A stretch of DNA of 64,000 nt from positions 1 through 64,000 of the forward strand of contig URLV01000005.1 of the NCBI GenBank assembly GCA_900548725.1, in the 5' to 3' direction. The DNA is from an uncultured Mycoplasmatota bacterium (GTDB lineage: Bacteria; Bacillota_I; Bacilli_A; RF39; UBA660). This document shows, in pieces, positions 51,728 through 61,490 of the stretch. Below the pieces are notes generated by a model. That model worked only from the letters and a program-made list of their open reading frames with translations, did not search any database and was not told the DNA's origin. The position numbers were made by a program, and so were the translations under genes. The first letter of the stretch is position 1. Every line of letters starts with the position of its first letter.

Positions 51728-51747
51728 TATCATAGAGGTGTATAGTT

Positions 51748-52599
51748 TTGGAAGATACAAAAAAAATAAATAAGGCAATAGTTGTTGTAATAATCTTACT
51801 TATAGTAGTCATATTAAGTTTACTTGGTTATATAATTTATGAAAAAATTGAAAGTGATAAAAAGGGACAAAATTCAAATTCGTTATCAACATCTAGTATA
51901 ACAACAGAAAAAAAGAATAATACTAAACTTTCTGATAATGAAATAGAAGAATATCTGAGTTATGTACCAATAAAACCTGAATCTGATTTGATTTCTGAAT
52001 ATAATGATTATTATGATTATGATGAAGATGCATATAGTGGAAAAGTGGAAAATATAAATAATTTAAACGAAAAATTATTGTTAGCACATGCATATTCTAT
52101 GGCGCAAAAAACTAATACAGAAGAGAAAATTACATCAAATATGTGCGGAGATAATAGTAAATGTAAAGCAGATGAATATGTTTTAGAAACTGATTTAATT
52201 TCAGAAATGAAAAAAATGTACAATGTTAATAACATTAATACTAAATCTTTTAAAATTTCAGGTGGAAATGTTGAACATTCTGAAAAATATTATGTAGCAT
52301 TTATGAATTTAGGTGCATCTCCAATAAAAAAAATTAATAAAGCTTTAAAGCATGAATTTAATAATGAAGATTTAGTTGTATATGAAAAGGCTGGATTTAT
52401 AGTTGATATACAAGGAGAAATATCTATTTTAAAAACTACGAATAAGAATGATGTTACGAAAGAAGATCCCTATACTAATAGAGATGATGCTATTAAATTT
52501 ATAGAAGAAAACATTAACGATTTTAATACATATAAACATACATTTAAATTAAATGAAAATAACAAATATTATTGGTATAGTACTGAATTAAGTAACTAA
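51748..52599 (+). CDS. Anchored extracellular protein of unknown function
   Basis: A 283-residue protein with one N-terminal membrane segment (AIVVVIILLIVVILSLLGYI) and a Ser/Thr-rich linker, then an extracellular domain of about 220 residues. That domain holds an acidic Tyr/Asp stretch (YNDYYDYDEDAYSGKVENIN) and two Cys (MCGDNSKC) likely to form a disulfide or small loop. No family is recognised. The start is TTG, supported by AGAGGTG seven bases upstream and by the absence of a nearby ATG in frame. Confidence 0.75.
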   Translation: MEDTKKINKAIVVVIILLIVVILSLLGYIIYEKIESDKKGQNSNSLSTSSITTEKKNNTKLSDNEIEEYLSYVPIKPESDLISEYNDYYDYDEDAYSGKVENINNLNEKLLLAHAYSMAQKTNTEEKITSNMCGDNSKCKADEYVLETDLISEMKKMYNVNNINTKSFKISGGNVEHSEKYYVAFMNLGASPIKKINKALKHEFNNEDLVVYEKAGFIVDIQGEISILKTTNKNDVTKEDPYTNRDDAIKFIEENINDFNTYKHTFKLNENNKYYWYSTELSN

Positions 52600-52640
52600 A
52601 AAAGTAAAGGAATAATTTTATAAATCTTTACTTTTTTATT
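52599..52640. terminator. Bidirectional terminator between the 51748 gene and addA
   Basis: AAAAAGTAAAG (52599-52609) and CTTTACTTTTT (52626-52636) form an 11-bp stem flanked by T-tracts in both orientations. It begins at the stop codon of the 51748 gene. Confidence 0.85.
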
Positions 52641-52658
52641 TTACTATAATATTAAATA

Positions 52659-55600
52659 TTACAACTCAACAAATTCATTATTAATAATACTATATAAATA
52701 TAAATTTGCTTTCTTATCAAAACTATTTTCTATATAATTTTTATAACCATTTAATTGGTCAATATATTCTGGACTAGTTGTATTCATTAATTTATAATCT
52801 ATAATATCAATATAATCGTCATATTCTAACATTAAATCTATAATACCATGATACTTTTCATTACTATCTTCGTATATAAATTCATATTCTTTATATATTT
52901 TTGCATTATTTATATTTTTCATTATATCATTACTTAATAATTTTTTTACATAATTGATATCTTTTTCATATAATTCGCTATAATCTGGATTTTTTAAATC
53001 AATACTTTCAAATAATTCATGTATATAAGTTCCTAACTCCATATTGTTTTTGGTAATATTGTCTACAATACTAAGATTTTCTTTACTAAAATGTTTGTTA
53101 ATAACTTCTTCTTTTTCAACATTATTTTCTATTATATTAATTTTATCTTCTATAATTTCAATATTTTCACTTATATTATATGATTTAACATTATTATATT
53201 CATGAGTTAAATTAATTGTATTTAAATCTATATCAACTATGTAGTTAGGTATTCTAGAACGAATAGAAATAATTATATCTTTAAAACTTTTATATTTGCT
53301 TCTAATTCTATTATCTATTACCCCATTTGCTTCTACACCGAAAGTATCTTCAGTATTAAAATTACCTACTATAATCATTTTTTCTTTTGCACGAGTAACA
53401 GCAACATATAAAAGTCTAATTCTCTCACTAATATCCTCTTTTATGTAATTATCTTTTACTATATATTTTGTAATAACATCATCTAAACCTTCATTATCAA
53501 TTGGGGTAATGATTCCATATTTATTATCATATATTATTTTATCTTTTAAATCACTTAAATTAAATGGTTTATCAAAGCCACTAAAATAACATATGTGATA
53601 TTCCAATCCTTTAGATTTATGTATAGTCATTATTTTTACAGTATTTCCACTATTATCTGTCATATTAATTTTAATTTGTTTATTTTTACTGATTATATTA
53701 TCTAAATAATCATTTACATCTTCTATACCATAACCTATACTATCTAAATCGCCGAAAGTCTTATATAAATAATCTATTATCATAGTTTTATTGTCTATGT
53801 TTCCAACACTAATAAATTTGTTAATAACATCAAACTTATCAACAATATTTTCAAGTATTTCTTGACTACTCATACTATCAATATTCTTAACAATTTCATT
53901 ACATTTTATAAATATTTCGTTGTCTTTGAAGTTATTATTTAAAAATATATTAAATATATCATCGTCATTATAATCACTTAAATAACTCCTTGCAATTGAT
54001 GTAAAACTATATTTAAAACTAGTATCGTATTCATTGTTTTTTATTTTAATAACTAAGTTGATTAAATTTTTTATTAAATAAAGTTCATTTTCATTTACTA
54101 TATTCTCATCTTTATATAATGTAGTAGGTATACCAACATATTCAAATATCTTTTTATATAAATCAAAATTAGTAGTTCTATCCATCAGTATAACAAAGTC
54201 TTTATATTCAATATCTCTTAATATTTTTTCATCTTTATCAAATATTTGATATTTATTATTTATTTTATCTTTTATATCTTTAGCAATTAGAAATGCTTCT
54301 ATTTCTTCTTTTTTATAGCCTAATTCTTTATCATATATATAATTATATATTTCTAAATTATTATTTTGACTAGTCTTTCCTTCTTCAATATATGTAGTAT
54401 TACCAAATATCATATTATGACTTTCACTGTATTCAGCACCACCGATATAGTTATCCATAATTAAATTAAACATAATATTGATGTCATCTAGTACTTCATA
54501 TCTACTTCTGAAGTTTTTTACTAAATCTATTTTCATACCACCATCATGTGCCATATATTTATCATATTTATTTTTAAATAATAATGGATTAGCATTTCTA
54601 AATCTATATATACTTTGTTTGATATCTCCAACCATATATACATTATTATTACTTATTAAATTTATAAAACTTTCTTGCAAATCACTAGTATCTTGATATT
54701 CATCTACGCATATTTCATTAAAACTATTTATAAGTTCATCTCTAACTTCTTTATTATTCTTAACTATATTAATAGCCATAATACTTATATCATTAAATTC
54801 ATATTTATTAATACTTCTTTTATATTTATTTATTCTAATATCTAATTCTTTAATTATATTTATTATTGCACTTACGTAGTCTTTAGTACTAATAAGATTA
54901 TTTTTAATATCGTCTAAAGTATAATAACACATGTTATTTATATCTTTAATTATCTCACTTATTTCTTTTTTTATACTTTTACCTAATTCAGTAGCATTTC
55001 TTAATGGACTCAATTTAATATCATTTGAATTGTTTCTTATAGAATCATAATCATTAGATTTTAATAAATTATCCAATTCTAAATAATATTTATCAATATA
55101 TTTTCCATCAACTTCACTAGATAAACTTATTAGTAATTTTTTTATGGTAATTATTTTTTCTAATAATAAATTAGTATAGTCAGTTATAATGCTATTTATA
55201 AAATTATCATTATAATAATTTTCTATATAATTATTTAAATATTCACTTTTATTTTCTAATAAGTCTATTTTACTATTTATATTAAGTATTAATTCTTTTA
55301 ATTTTTTATCATCTTTAACGCATAATAAATCAACTAATTTTAAAAATAAAGTATTATTATTTTTATAATTTTCTTCAAATATATCTTCTAATATTTCTTC
55401 TTTTTTTAAATCAATTATACCTGAATCAATTATACTTATATCGTTTCCAATATCAATTAAGTAATGATATTTTTTTACTATTGAAAGTGCAAATGAATCG
55501 AATGTTGTTATGTAAGCATTATCTATATAATCTAATTCTTTTTTTAAATTTATATCATTTTCTGCTTCTTTTTTTATAGATTTACGTATTCTATCTTTCA

Positions 55601-55787
55601 TTTCGTGAGCTGCATTATTAGTAAATGTTAGAATTAATAAATTTTTTATGCTTACTCCACTTTTTAATTTTCTAATAACTCTTTCAGTTAATACTGCTGT
55701 CTTACCACTACCTGCTCCAGCAGAAACAATTATATTTTGACCAGATTCATTGATTGCGGTTTCTTGTTCTATTGTCCATCTTGGCAT
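52659..55787 (-). CDS. addA: AddA: helicase-nuclease subunit of AddAB recombination complex
   Basis: A 1042-residue protein. Walker A SAGAGSGKT is at about 22-30 after the Q-motif (WTIEQETAI), followed by LILTFTNNAAHEMKDRI, CVDEYQDTSDLQESF, VGDIKQSIYRFRNANP, MTIHKSKGLEYHICYFSGFD and RLLYVAVTRAKEKMII. The C-terminal RecB-type nuclease has GTYIHELFE, YHGIIDLMLEYDD and IDIIDYK. It is somewhat shorter than B. subtilis AddA (about 1230). The complex resects double-strand breaks. ATG 55787 follows AGGTGAT; the in-frame GTG 9 bp upstream is inside that site. Unlike the usual addB-addA operon, addB is divergent and 1.9 kb away. Confidence 0.95.
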   Translation of the reverse strand: MPRWTIEQETAINESGQNIIVSAGAGSGKTAVLTERVIRKLKSGVSIKNLLILTFTNNAAHEMKDRIRKSIKKEAENDINLKKELDYIDNAYITTFDSFALSIVKKYHYLIDIGNDISIIDSGIIDLKKEEILEDIFEENYKNNNTLFLKLVDLLCVKDDKKLKELILNINSKIDLLENKSEYLNNYIENYYNDNFINSIITDYTNLLLEKIITIKKLLISLSSEVDGKYIDKYYLELDNLLKSNDYDSIRNNSNDIKLSPLRNATELGKSIKKEISEIIKDINNMCYYTLDDIKNNLISTKDYVSAIINIIKELDIRINKYKRSINKYEFNDISIMAINIVKNNKEVRDELINSFNEICVDEYQDTSDLQESFINLISNNNVYMVGDIKQSIYRFRNANPLLFKNKYDKYMAHDGGMKIDLVKNFRSRYEVLDDINIMFNLIMDNYIGGAEYSESHNMIFGNTTYIEEGKTSQNNNLEIYNYIYDKELGYKKEEIEAFLIAKDIKDKINNKYQIFDKDEKILRDIEYKDFVILMDRTTNFDLYKKIFEYVGIPTTLYKDENIVNENELYLIKNLINLVIKIKNNEYDTSFKYSFTSIARSYLSDYNDDDIFNIFLNNNFKDNEIFIKCNEIVKNIDSMSSQEILENIVDKFDVINKFISVGNIDNKTMIIDYLYKTFGDLDSIGYGIEDVNDYLDNIISKNKQIKINMTDNSGNTVKIMTIHKSKGLEYHICYFSGFDKPFNLSDLKDKIIYDNKYGIITPIDNEGLDDVITKYIVKDNYIKEDISERIRLLYVAVTRAKEKMIIVGNFNTEDTFGVEANGVIDNRIRSKYKSFKDIIISIRSRIPNYIVDIDLNTINLTHEYNNVKSYNISENIEIIEDKINIIENNVEKEEVINKHFSKENLSIVDNITKNNMELGTYIHELFESIDLKNPDYSELYEKDINYVKKLLSNDIMKNINNAKIYKEYEFIYEDSNEKYHGIIDLMLEYDDYIDIIDYKLMNTTSPEYIDQLNGYKNYIENSFDKKANLYLYSIINNEFVEL

Positions 55788-55805
55788 ACATATCACCTAT
55801 AATTT

Positions 55806-55814
55806 ATTATATCA
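55806..55814 (-). promoter_or_regulatory. Extended -10 promoter of addA
   Basis: TGATATAAT on the minus strand, 18 bp upstream of the addA start codon, giving a minimal leader that contains the ribosome binding site. The remainder of 55815-56024 shows no gene; an imperfect dyad ATAATCT/AGATTAT lies at 55880-55898. Confidence 0.65.
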
Positions 55815-56024
55815 TGCATAGCGTTTGGCTTAAAGAATAAAAAATGATTTGGAGTGAATAAGAAAATTTTACAAATATAATAATCTTTGATAGATTATAT
55901 TTAGAGTTGACTTTTACTTTATTTTTTTAAATACTTGTTATTACTGACTTATTTACACATTATAATATAATTTTTTTCCAATTTAACATTCAATTTGTGT
56001 TTGTGAAAAATTTTGTCGAGAACA

Positions 56025-56062
56025 AAAAATCAGAATTTCGTTAAGATTTTCTGATTTTTTTA
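56025..56062. terminator. Bidirectional terminator between addA and the BRO-type gene
   Basis: AAAAATCAGAA (56025-56035) and TTCTGATTTTT (56049-56059) form an 11-bp stem with T-tracts on both sides. It would stop the leftward transcript of the BRO-type gene before addA. Confidence 0.88.
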
Positions 56063-56140
56063 AAATTAATGTAAAACAACATTTTTTTGTATAATTAAAT
56101 TATGCAATTTTAAATATTACTATACATAATACATAATTTC

Positions 56141-56986
56141 CTAACTGTTGTTTTCGATTCTATTTTTAAAATTTATTGCATTTTGTGATGTTACAACGGA
56201 TTTTCTTGTTTTTGCTTCAATATTTTTTCTTGTTATTGATGCAATTTCACCACCATCATGTGCATCTGTTTTTAATTCTTTTAAGCCTTGTGAATTATTA
56301 GTTCTATGTAATTCAGTTGTTGTTACTTCAGCCAACGTAGTTAATGCTAATTCTAATGGAGACATATTGTCTCTTAAATTTTGTTTTTTATTTAGATTTT
56401 TAAATTCTTTATGTTGTCTAGTAGTAATACCAAAAGTTCCTAAACTTATTTCGTCGGTTAGAATTGCATAATCTTTTGGTTCAGCAACACCTCTTTTATT
56501 CCATTCATCTGTTAATTCATCTCTCGCTGGTATTCCTTTTATTCTTGCATTTATCCATTCTTCAGAATATCCTTTTTTTAAATATGTTTGTCTTGCTCTT
56601 TCAATTGCTAAAGATGGATTAATTACCTCTTGTATTCTTTCTTCAGCCAATTTTGCAAACCATAATTTAAATGGTTCTGCATTAGGGCTTGGAATACTTT
56701 GTATTATTCTAAATATTCCTTCTCTGTTAGCACAGTCTGTTTCACGAATTTTACCGTCTTTAGCAGTTATTTTTAAACGTCGACAACTTGTCGACAGTTC
56801 GGAAAGTTCTTCTTCTTCCATTCTTTTCTTTAATCTATACCAATAGTCTCTAGGATTTTTACTTTCACTAAGTATTTCTACAACATCAACTACAGAATAA
56901 TACCATTCATCATTATATTCTGTTCTTCTTATTTTGTTATTTTCAAATAATACCAAGTTGTCATTTATTTTTAAATCTTTTTCCAT
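56141..56986 (-). CDS. BRO-N domain / DinD-like phage-type antirepressor protein
   Basis: A 281-residue protein. The N-terminal about 110 residues form a BRO-N domain (NKIRRTEYNDEWYYSVVDVV, NPRDYWYRLKKRMEEEE, GIFRIIQSIPSPNAEPFKLW). The C-terminal part (DYAILTDEISLGTFGITTRQ, LRDNMSPLELALTTLAEVTT, DAHDGGEIASITRKNIEAKT) resembles the C-terminal region of DinD-type proteins. Such genes are common in prophages and mobile islands, where BRO-N proteins act as antirepressors or DNA-binding factors; DinD-like ones modulate recombination proteins. It lies between addA and addB with its own terminator, which suggests insertion into a formerly contiguous addAB locus. AAAGGAGAAAT precedes the ATG. Confidence 0.85.
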   Translation of the reverse strand: MEKDLKINDNLVLFENNKIRRTEYNDEWYYSVVDVVEILSESKNPRDYWYRLKKRMEEEELSELSTSCRRLKITAKDGKIRETDCANREGIFRIIQSIPSPNAEPFKLWFAKLAEERIQEVINPSLAIERARQTYLKKGYSEEWINARIKGIPARDELTDEWNKRGVAEPKDYAILTDEISLGTFGITTRQHKEFKNLNKKQNLRDNMSPLELALTTLAEVTTTELHRTNNSQGLKELKTDAHDGGEIASITRKNIEAKTRKSVVTSQNAINFKNRIENNS

Positions 56987-57033
56987 TGTATTTCTCCTTT
57001 TATTTAAGTTATATTAACTTGAATTTAATAAAT

Positions 57034-57193
57034 TTATATTATTTTAATAATTCTTATATATATATCTGCTCCATCTTCATACTCTTGAATATGGAAAGCA
57101 AATAGATTATATAAATTGACATAAATAATTTAATTCTAAATGTGCTAATTCATGTATTAGTTTTTTCTTTTCTTTATTTACTAAATCACTCAT
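57034..57193 (-). pseudogene. Frameshifted short ORF with a HELAH metallopeptidase-like motif
   Basis: ATG 57193 opens a 28-codon frame (MSDLVNKEKKKLIHELAHLE and onward) that stops at 57107-57109. A neighbouring frame continues with NLFAFHIQEYEDGADIYIRI to a stop at 57034-57036. Joined, they would make about 50 residues with HELAH, the HExxH zinc-peptidase signature. It looks like a decayed small gene or a fragment of an ImmA/IrrE- or WLM-like protein. The family cannot be settled. It lies just upstream of the BRO-type gene in the same direction. Confidence 0.4.
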
Positions 57194-57216
57194 TATTATT
57201 CTTCTTACATACATAA

Positions 57217-57636
57217 TACATTACAACAGTAAAATTATCAATAAAAAAAGAATATTTATTTTTTAATGGTCAAATTTATGACGTTTATTCATTATTAATT
57301 CATATTTTAAATGTGGCAAAGAAAGAAATAATTATAATAGATAATTATGCTGGTATAGAATTATTTGATATATTAAAAGATGTTAAATGTAAAATAAAAA
57401 TTATAACAAAGAATACTAGTGAAGAATTGATAAAAAAATATAACAAACAATATGATAACGTTGAAGTCATAAAAAATGATATGTTTCATGATAGATTTAT
57501 ATTAATAGATGAGAAAATTTTATATCATTCTGGAGCAAGTTTTAAAGACTTGGGGAAAAAATGTTTTTCTATTACTAAACTAAATGATATAGAAATAATA
57601 TCAGATTTAATATCAAGAATTAAAAATTGTGTATAA
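57217..57636 (+). pseudogene. 5'-truncated remnant of an ORF6N-type phage protein (C-terminal domain only)
   Basis: The frame is open from 57217, after a TAA, without a convincing start. It encodes about 139 residues: LFFNGQIYDVYSLLIHIL, KKEIIIIDNYAGIELFDILK, and FHDRFILIDEKILYHSGASF then KDLGKKCFSI. This is the conserved C-terminal half of ORF6N-domain phage proteins, a phospholipase-D-like HDR fold. The N-terminal ORF6N DNA-binding domain is missing. A GTG at 57313 could start a shorter product, but conserved sequence upstream of it shows that it is not the true start. Its end lies 52 bp before addB. Confidence 0.7.
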
Positions 57637-57688
57637 AAGTAAGACAATAATCTATTTATTTGATAAAATAAATATAGTGGTGATTGGT

Positions 57689-60049
57689 ATGATTGAATTA
57701 ATAAATAAATTAAATGATGATACAATTTTAATTATTCCAAATAATATTAAAGAAGAAACATTAAAGAATATTAGAAATTTAAATAAAAAATTAAATATAA
57801 AAATATTTAGTTTAGAGGAATTTATAAAAAAATTAACTTTTGACTATGATGAACAAACAATATATCATATAATGAATAAATATAATATAAATTATTCTAT
57901 TGCTAAGCTTTATTTAAATAATATAAAGTATGTTGAAGAGGATAATGATAATTATAAATTACATAACTTATATTCTATTAAAAATTATATAAGTGAGTAC
58001 TTAGTATATGATAAACTTTTTAAAAAATTAATTAAAAACAAGAAAATTATAATATATGGATATGATTATATTAATAAATATCCACATCATATTTTAAAAA
58101 ATGTTAATAACGTAGAAGTTATTGACAATGAATATAATAATTATAATCATATTGTGTATCAATTTAATACATTAGAAGAAGAAGTTATTTTTGTTTGTGA
58201 AGAAATTAGTAATTTACTTAATAGTGGAGTAAATATTAATAATATATTTTTATCTAATGTTGATTCCAACTATTATAAAGTTATTAAAAGAATATTTAAT
58301 ATGTATAAAATTCCTTTTAATATCAATGACAAAAATAATATATATCAAACTAATATTGGAAAATATTTTGTGGAAAACTTGTCAAATGATATAGAAAATT
58401 TATTAGATGATATGCAAACTAGATTTGATATGACAAATAAGAAAAATAAAGAAATTGTAAAAAAAATAATCAGTGTAATTAATAAATTCTATTTCACAAA
58501 AGATTATTTAAGTGTTAAAAATAATATTGTTGAAGTAATGAAAAATACTTATTTAGAAAATATAAAATATAAAAATGCAGTTAATGAAATAGATATTGTT
58601 GATAATATTATTGGTGATGATAAATATGTTTTTCTATTGGGGTTTAATTTAAATAAATTTCCTATTACAAAAAAAGATGAAGAATATATAAATGATGATA
58701 TAAAATACGATTATATGGAAAAAAGTTATGAAATTAATAATATAAATAAAGAATTATATTTTAAAATTATATCAAACATAAAAAACTTAACTATTAGTTA
58801 TAAAGAAAAACATTTAAATGAATCTTTTTATCCGAGTATTTTAATTGATGAGTATAAAATGGAAGTAGTTAATAAAAAAATTGGTTATACACAATATTCA
58901 AATCAATTAAATAAATTATTTTTGGCAAAATATATAGATGAATTAATTAAATATAATAATACAAATGAATTTACAAGTTTGCTATATTCAAATTATAAAA
59001 TTAATTATAATGAGTATGACAATAGATATAAAAGAATTAATAAAGAAAACTTATATAAGTATTTAGGAAATAAATTTAATTTAAGTTATACAAATATGGA
59101 TGCTTATTATCATTGTGCTTTTAAATTTTATATTTCTAATATTTTAAAATTAGATGAATTTGAAACAACATTAAATAATTATATAGGAAATTTATATCAT
59201 TTTGTATTAAGTAAAGCATTTGATGATAATTTTGATTTTGATAGAACGGTACAGTATTATATAAGTAATAATAAGTATCCTGAAAGTTTTAAAAATAAAT
59301 ATTTTATAAATAAAGTGTTAGATAATTTGAAAGATATTATAAAAACTATTAAATATCAAAATACACTTGGTAGTATGGAAGATGCTTTTTATGAAAAAAG
59401 TATTGTTGTTGAAAAAACTGGAGTTATTAACACTACATTTAAAGGAGTTATAGATAAATTATTGAAAAAAGATAATAATATTGTAATTATAGATTATAAA
59501 ACTTATGATGTCGGTATAAAATTATATTATTTGCCTTATGGATTATCTATGCAATTACCTGTATATCTTTATTTAACTAAAAATTATAATAAAGATTTAG
59601 AAATAATAGGCTTTTATATACAACAAATATTGAAAAATAGTAATTATAATAAAAAAATTGGTTATACTTTAAAAGAACAACAATCAACTGATTTAAAACT
59701 TAAAGGATATACAATTGGTAATGAAAATAAAATATCTATCTTTGATACAACTTATGAAAAAAGTGAAATGATATATGGAATGAAGTTAACTAGTAATGGT
59801 TTTGATAGATATGCTAATGTATTAACAGAAAAACAAATTAATAATATTATAAAATTAACTGATATGAAAATAAATGAGTGTATTAATAATATAGAAAATG
59901 TTAATTTCGATATTAACCCTAAAATGATTGATGGAAAAAATATAGGATGTGATTTTTGTAAATATAAAGATTTATGTTTTATGTCGAATAGAGATATTAT
60001 AGAGTTAGAAGATATTAAAGATTTAGATTTTTTAGAACAAATAGAATAA
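57689..60049 (+). CDS. addB: AddB-like nuclease subunit with iron-sulfur cluster
   Basis: A 786-residue protein. The N-terminal half is a degenerate helicase-like region without a Walker A motif. The C-terminal nuclease of the PD-(D/E)xK type has GVIDKLLKKDNN with Asp589 and IVIIDYKTYD with Asp602 and Lys604. Four Cys at 476, 754, 757 and 763 fit the C-x(n)-C-x2-C-x5-C iron-sulfur arrangement of AddB. B. subtilis AddB is about 1160 residues, so this is a short form. ATG 57689 follows GTGGTGATTGGT; the 20-codon upstream extension has no such site. It pairs with AddA (52659-55787), which is encoded divergently. An embedded terminator ends the gene. Confidence 0.9.
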   Translation: MIELINKLNDDTILIIPNNIKEETLKNIRNLNKKLNIKIFSLEEFIKKLTFDYDEQTIYHIMNKYNINYSIAKLYLNNIKYVEEDNDNYKLHNLYSIKNYISEYLVYDKLFKKLIKNKKIIIYGYDYINKYPHHILKNVNNVEVIDNEYNNYNHIVYQFNTLEEEVIFVCEEISNLLNSGVNINNIFLSNVDSNYYKVIKRIFNMYKIPFNINDKNNIYQTNIGKYFVENLSNDIENLLDDMQTRFDMTNKKNKEIVKKIISVINKFYFTKDYLSVKNNIVEVMKNTYLENIKYKNAVNEIDIVDNIIGDDKYVFLLGFNLNKFPITKKDEEYINDDIKYDYMEKSYEINNINKELYFKIISNIKNLTISYKEKHLNESFYPSILIDEYKMEVVNKKIGYTQYSNQLNKLFLAKYIDELIKYNNTNEFTSLLYSNYKINYNEYDNRYKRINKENLYKYLGNKFNLSYTNMDAYYHCAFKFYISNILKLDEFETTLNNYIGNLYHFVLSKAFDDNFDFDRTVQYYISNNKYPESFKNKYFINKVLDNLKDIIKTIKYQNTLGSMEDAFYEKSIVVEKTGVINTTFKGVIDKLLKKDNNIVIIDYKTYDVGIKLYYLPYGLSMQLPVYLYLTKNYNKDLEIIGFYIQQILKNSNYNKKIGYTLKEQQSTDLKLKGYTIGNENKISIFDTTYEKSEMIYGMKLTSNGFDRYANVLTEKQINNIIKLTDMKINECINNIENVNFDINPKMIDGKNIGCDFCKYKDLCFMSNRDIIELEDIKDLDFLEQIE

Positions 60050-60063
60050 CTATTTGTTTTTTT
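60036..60063 (+). terminator. Terminator of addB, embedded in its 3' end
   Basis: AACAAATAG (60036-60044), loop AATAA, CTATTTGTT (60050-60058) followed by Ts. The 5' arm is sense codons and the loop contains the stop codon. Confidence 0.88.
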
Positions 60064-60142
60064 ATTTTCTTTACGTAAACAGTATTGACTTATATGTTAA
60101 GTTATAAAGTTTATATGCTAAAATTAAAATAGAGGTAAAGAT

Positions 60143-61480
60143 ATGAATAGAGTTATTAAATATTTTTTGATTATTATTAATATTTATTGTGTATGTGCTT
60201 TAATTTTTTATATTAAATTGTGGTATAAAAATACTTTAATTAGTGAAAATATTAAAATAACTTATAATAACATTGTTAATGATAGTGATGAATATTTAGT
60301 AAATGTTTTATATATTAATCCTAGAACTAATTTATTTTGTTCAATTGATAATAAAAATTGGGTTAATATAGAAAATTGTAAATTTTATTTAAAAAAGGGA
60401 AAATATAATTTTTTTATTAGAAATAATTTTAATGTGATTTCTAAAAAATATGAAGTTGTTGAAAAGTTTGATGGTAAAATAAGTAGTAATATAGATATGT
60501 TAGATGTGTACTATTTAGCATTAGGTGGAAAGAAAAAAATTGAATTAAAATTTGACTATCCAGAAAATTATAATATTAATTATAAATGGTTTGTGGAAAA
60601 AAATAATATTGTTAAAGTTGAAGATGATGTTATTTATGGATTAAGTGTTGGCGAAACAAATATTTTTGTTAAATTAAATGATGGAAATAAGAAAAGTTTT
60701 AAAATTGTTGTAACTGATTTAATTACTCCACCACAAATAAATGAAAACAAAATAACTTTGACTTGCAATAGATATAGCGAAGAAGAAAATTTGATTTTAG
60801 ATAAAATTTTAAAATCCCGTGTTAAAGAGGCGGGTGTTGGAACTAGAGGCGGAGTAACTGCTGCAGCACGATTTTTAACTTTAGAATTCCCTTATAATAT
60901 AAGTTATTTTGCAGAAAATGGTAGAATTAATAATCATGGATTACATAGAACCATAGATGGTGAAGGAAGATTTTATCACAAAGGCTTATATTTATCTTCG
61001 GTTAAATATAAAGATTTAATGCAAAATGCTAGTACTTTAACTGGTCCTAAACCTTGGGGATGTCCATTATATAGCAATCCTATGGGAATTAATCAAGCTA
61101 ATGGACTTGATTGTAGCGGTTTTGTAACTTGGGCTATGTACAATGGTGGATTTGATGTTGGAGATGTTGGTGCTGGTGATTTTGTAGAATTAAATGATGA
61201 GTTATCAGATTTAGGAGTTCATAAAAAAATTACTTTTGATTATATGAAAAATGGTACTTATAAAGTTGGAGATTATATTGCTAAAAACGGTCATGCTGCT
61301 TTAATAATAGGGATTGATGATAAAAATATTTATACAGCAGAGTCATTGGGTAAAGGATTACGTGCAAAAACATATGAAAGATATTCTGATATTGTTTATA
61401 GTCCAATTCTAGATTATGTTATTGAAATGGATGATATTTATCCTAATGGAGAAGGTACATATACCGTTATGTGGAATTAA
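60143..61480 (+). CDS. Membrane-anchored NlpC/P60 peptidase with Big2-like domain
   Basis: A 445-residue protein. One N-terminal membrane anchor (residues 5-28); a beta-rich region; and a bacterial Ig-like (Big_2-type) segment around 130-195 (INYKWFVEKNNIVKVEDDVI, GLSVGETNIFVKLNDG). A catalytic domain follows from about 215. GLDCSGFVTWAM supplies the catalytic Cys and NGHAALIIGID the catalytic His of an NlpC/P60 cysteine peptidase, with an insertion between them. It probably cuts peptidoglycan stem peptides at the cell surface. AGAGGT precedes the ATG. It is monocistronic and convergent with cadA. Confidence 0.88.
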   Translation: MNRVIKYFLIIINIYCVCALIFYIKLWYKNTLISENIKITYNNIVNDSDEYLVNVLYINPRTNLFCSIDNKNWVNIENCKFYLKKGKYNFFIRNNFNVISKKYEVVEKFDGKISSNIDMLDVYYLALGGKKKIELKFDYPENYNINYKWFVEKNNIVKVEDDVIYGLSVGETNIFVKLNDGNKKSFKIVVTDLITPPQINENKITLTCNRYSEEENLILDKILKSRVKEAGVGTRGGVTAAARFLTLEFPYNISYFAENGRINNHGLHRTIDGEGRFYHKGLYLSSVKYKDLMQNASTLTGPKPWGCPLYSNPMGINQANGLDCSGFVTWAMYNGGFDVGDVGAGDFVELNDELSDLGVHKKITFDYMKNGTYKVGDYIAKNGHAALIIGIDDKNIYTAESLGKGLRAKTYERYSDIVYSPILDYVIEMDDIYPNGEGTYTVMWN

Positions 61481-61490
61481 TTGTTGAAAT

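Noticed and set aside
57313..57636. A complete 107-residue gene starting with GTG at 57313
   Set aside because: The same frame is open and conserved-looking upstream of the GTG, so the apparent start is internal to a truncated domain.
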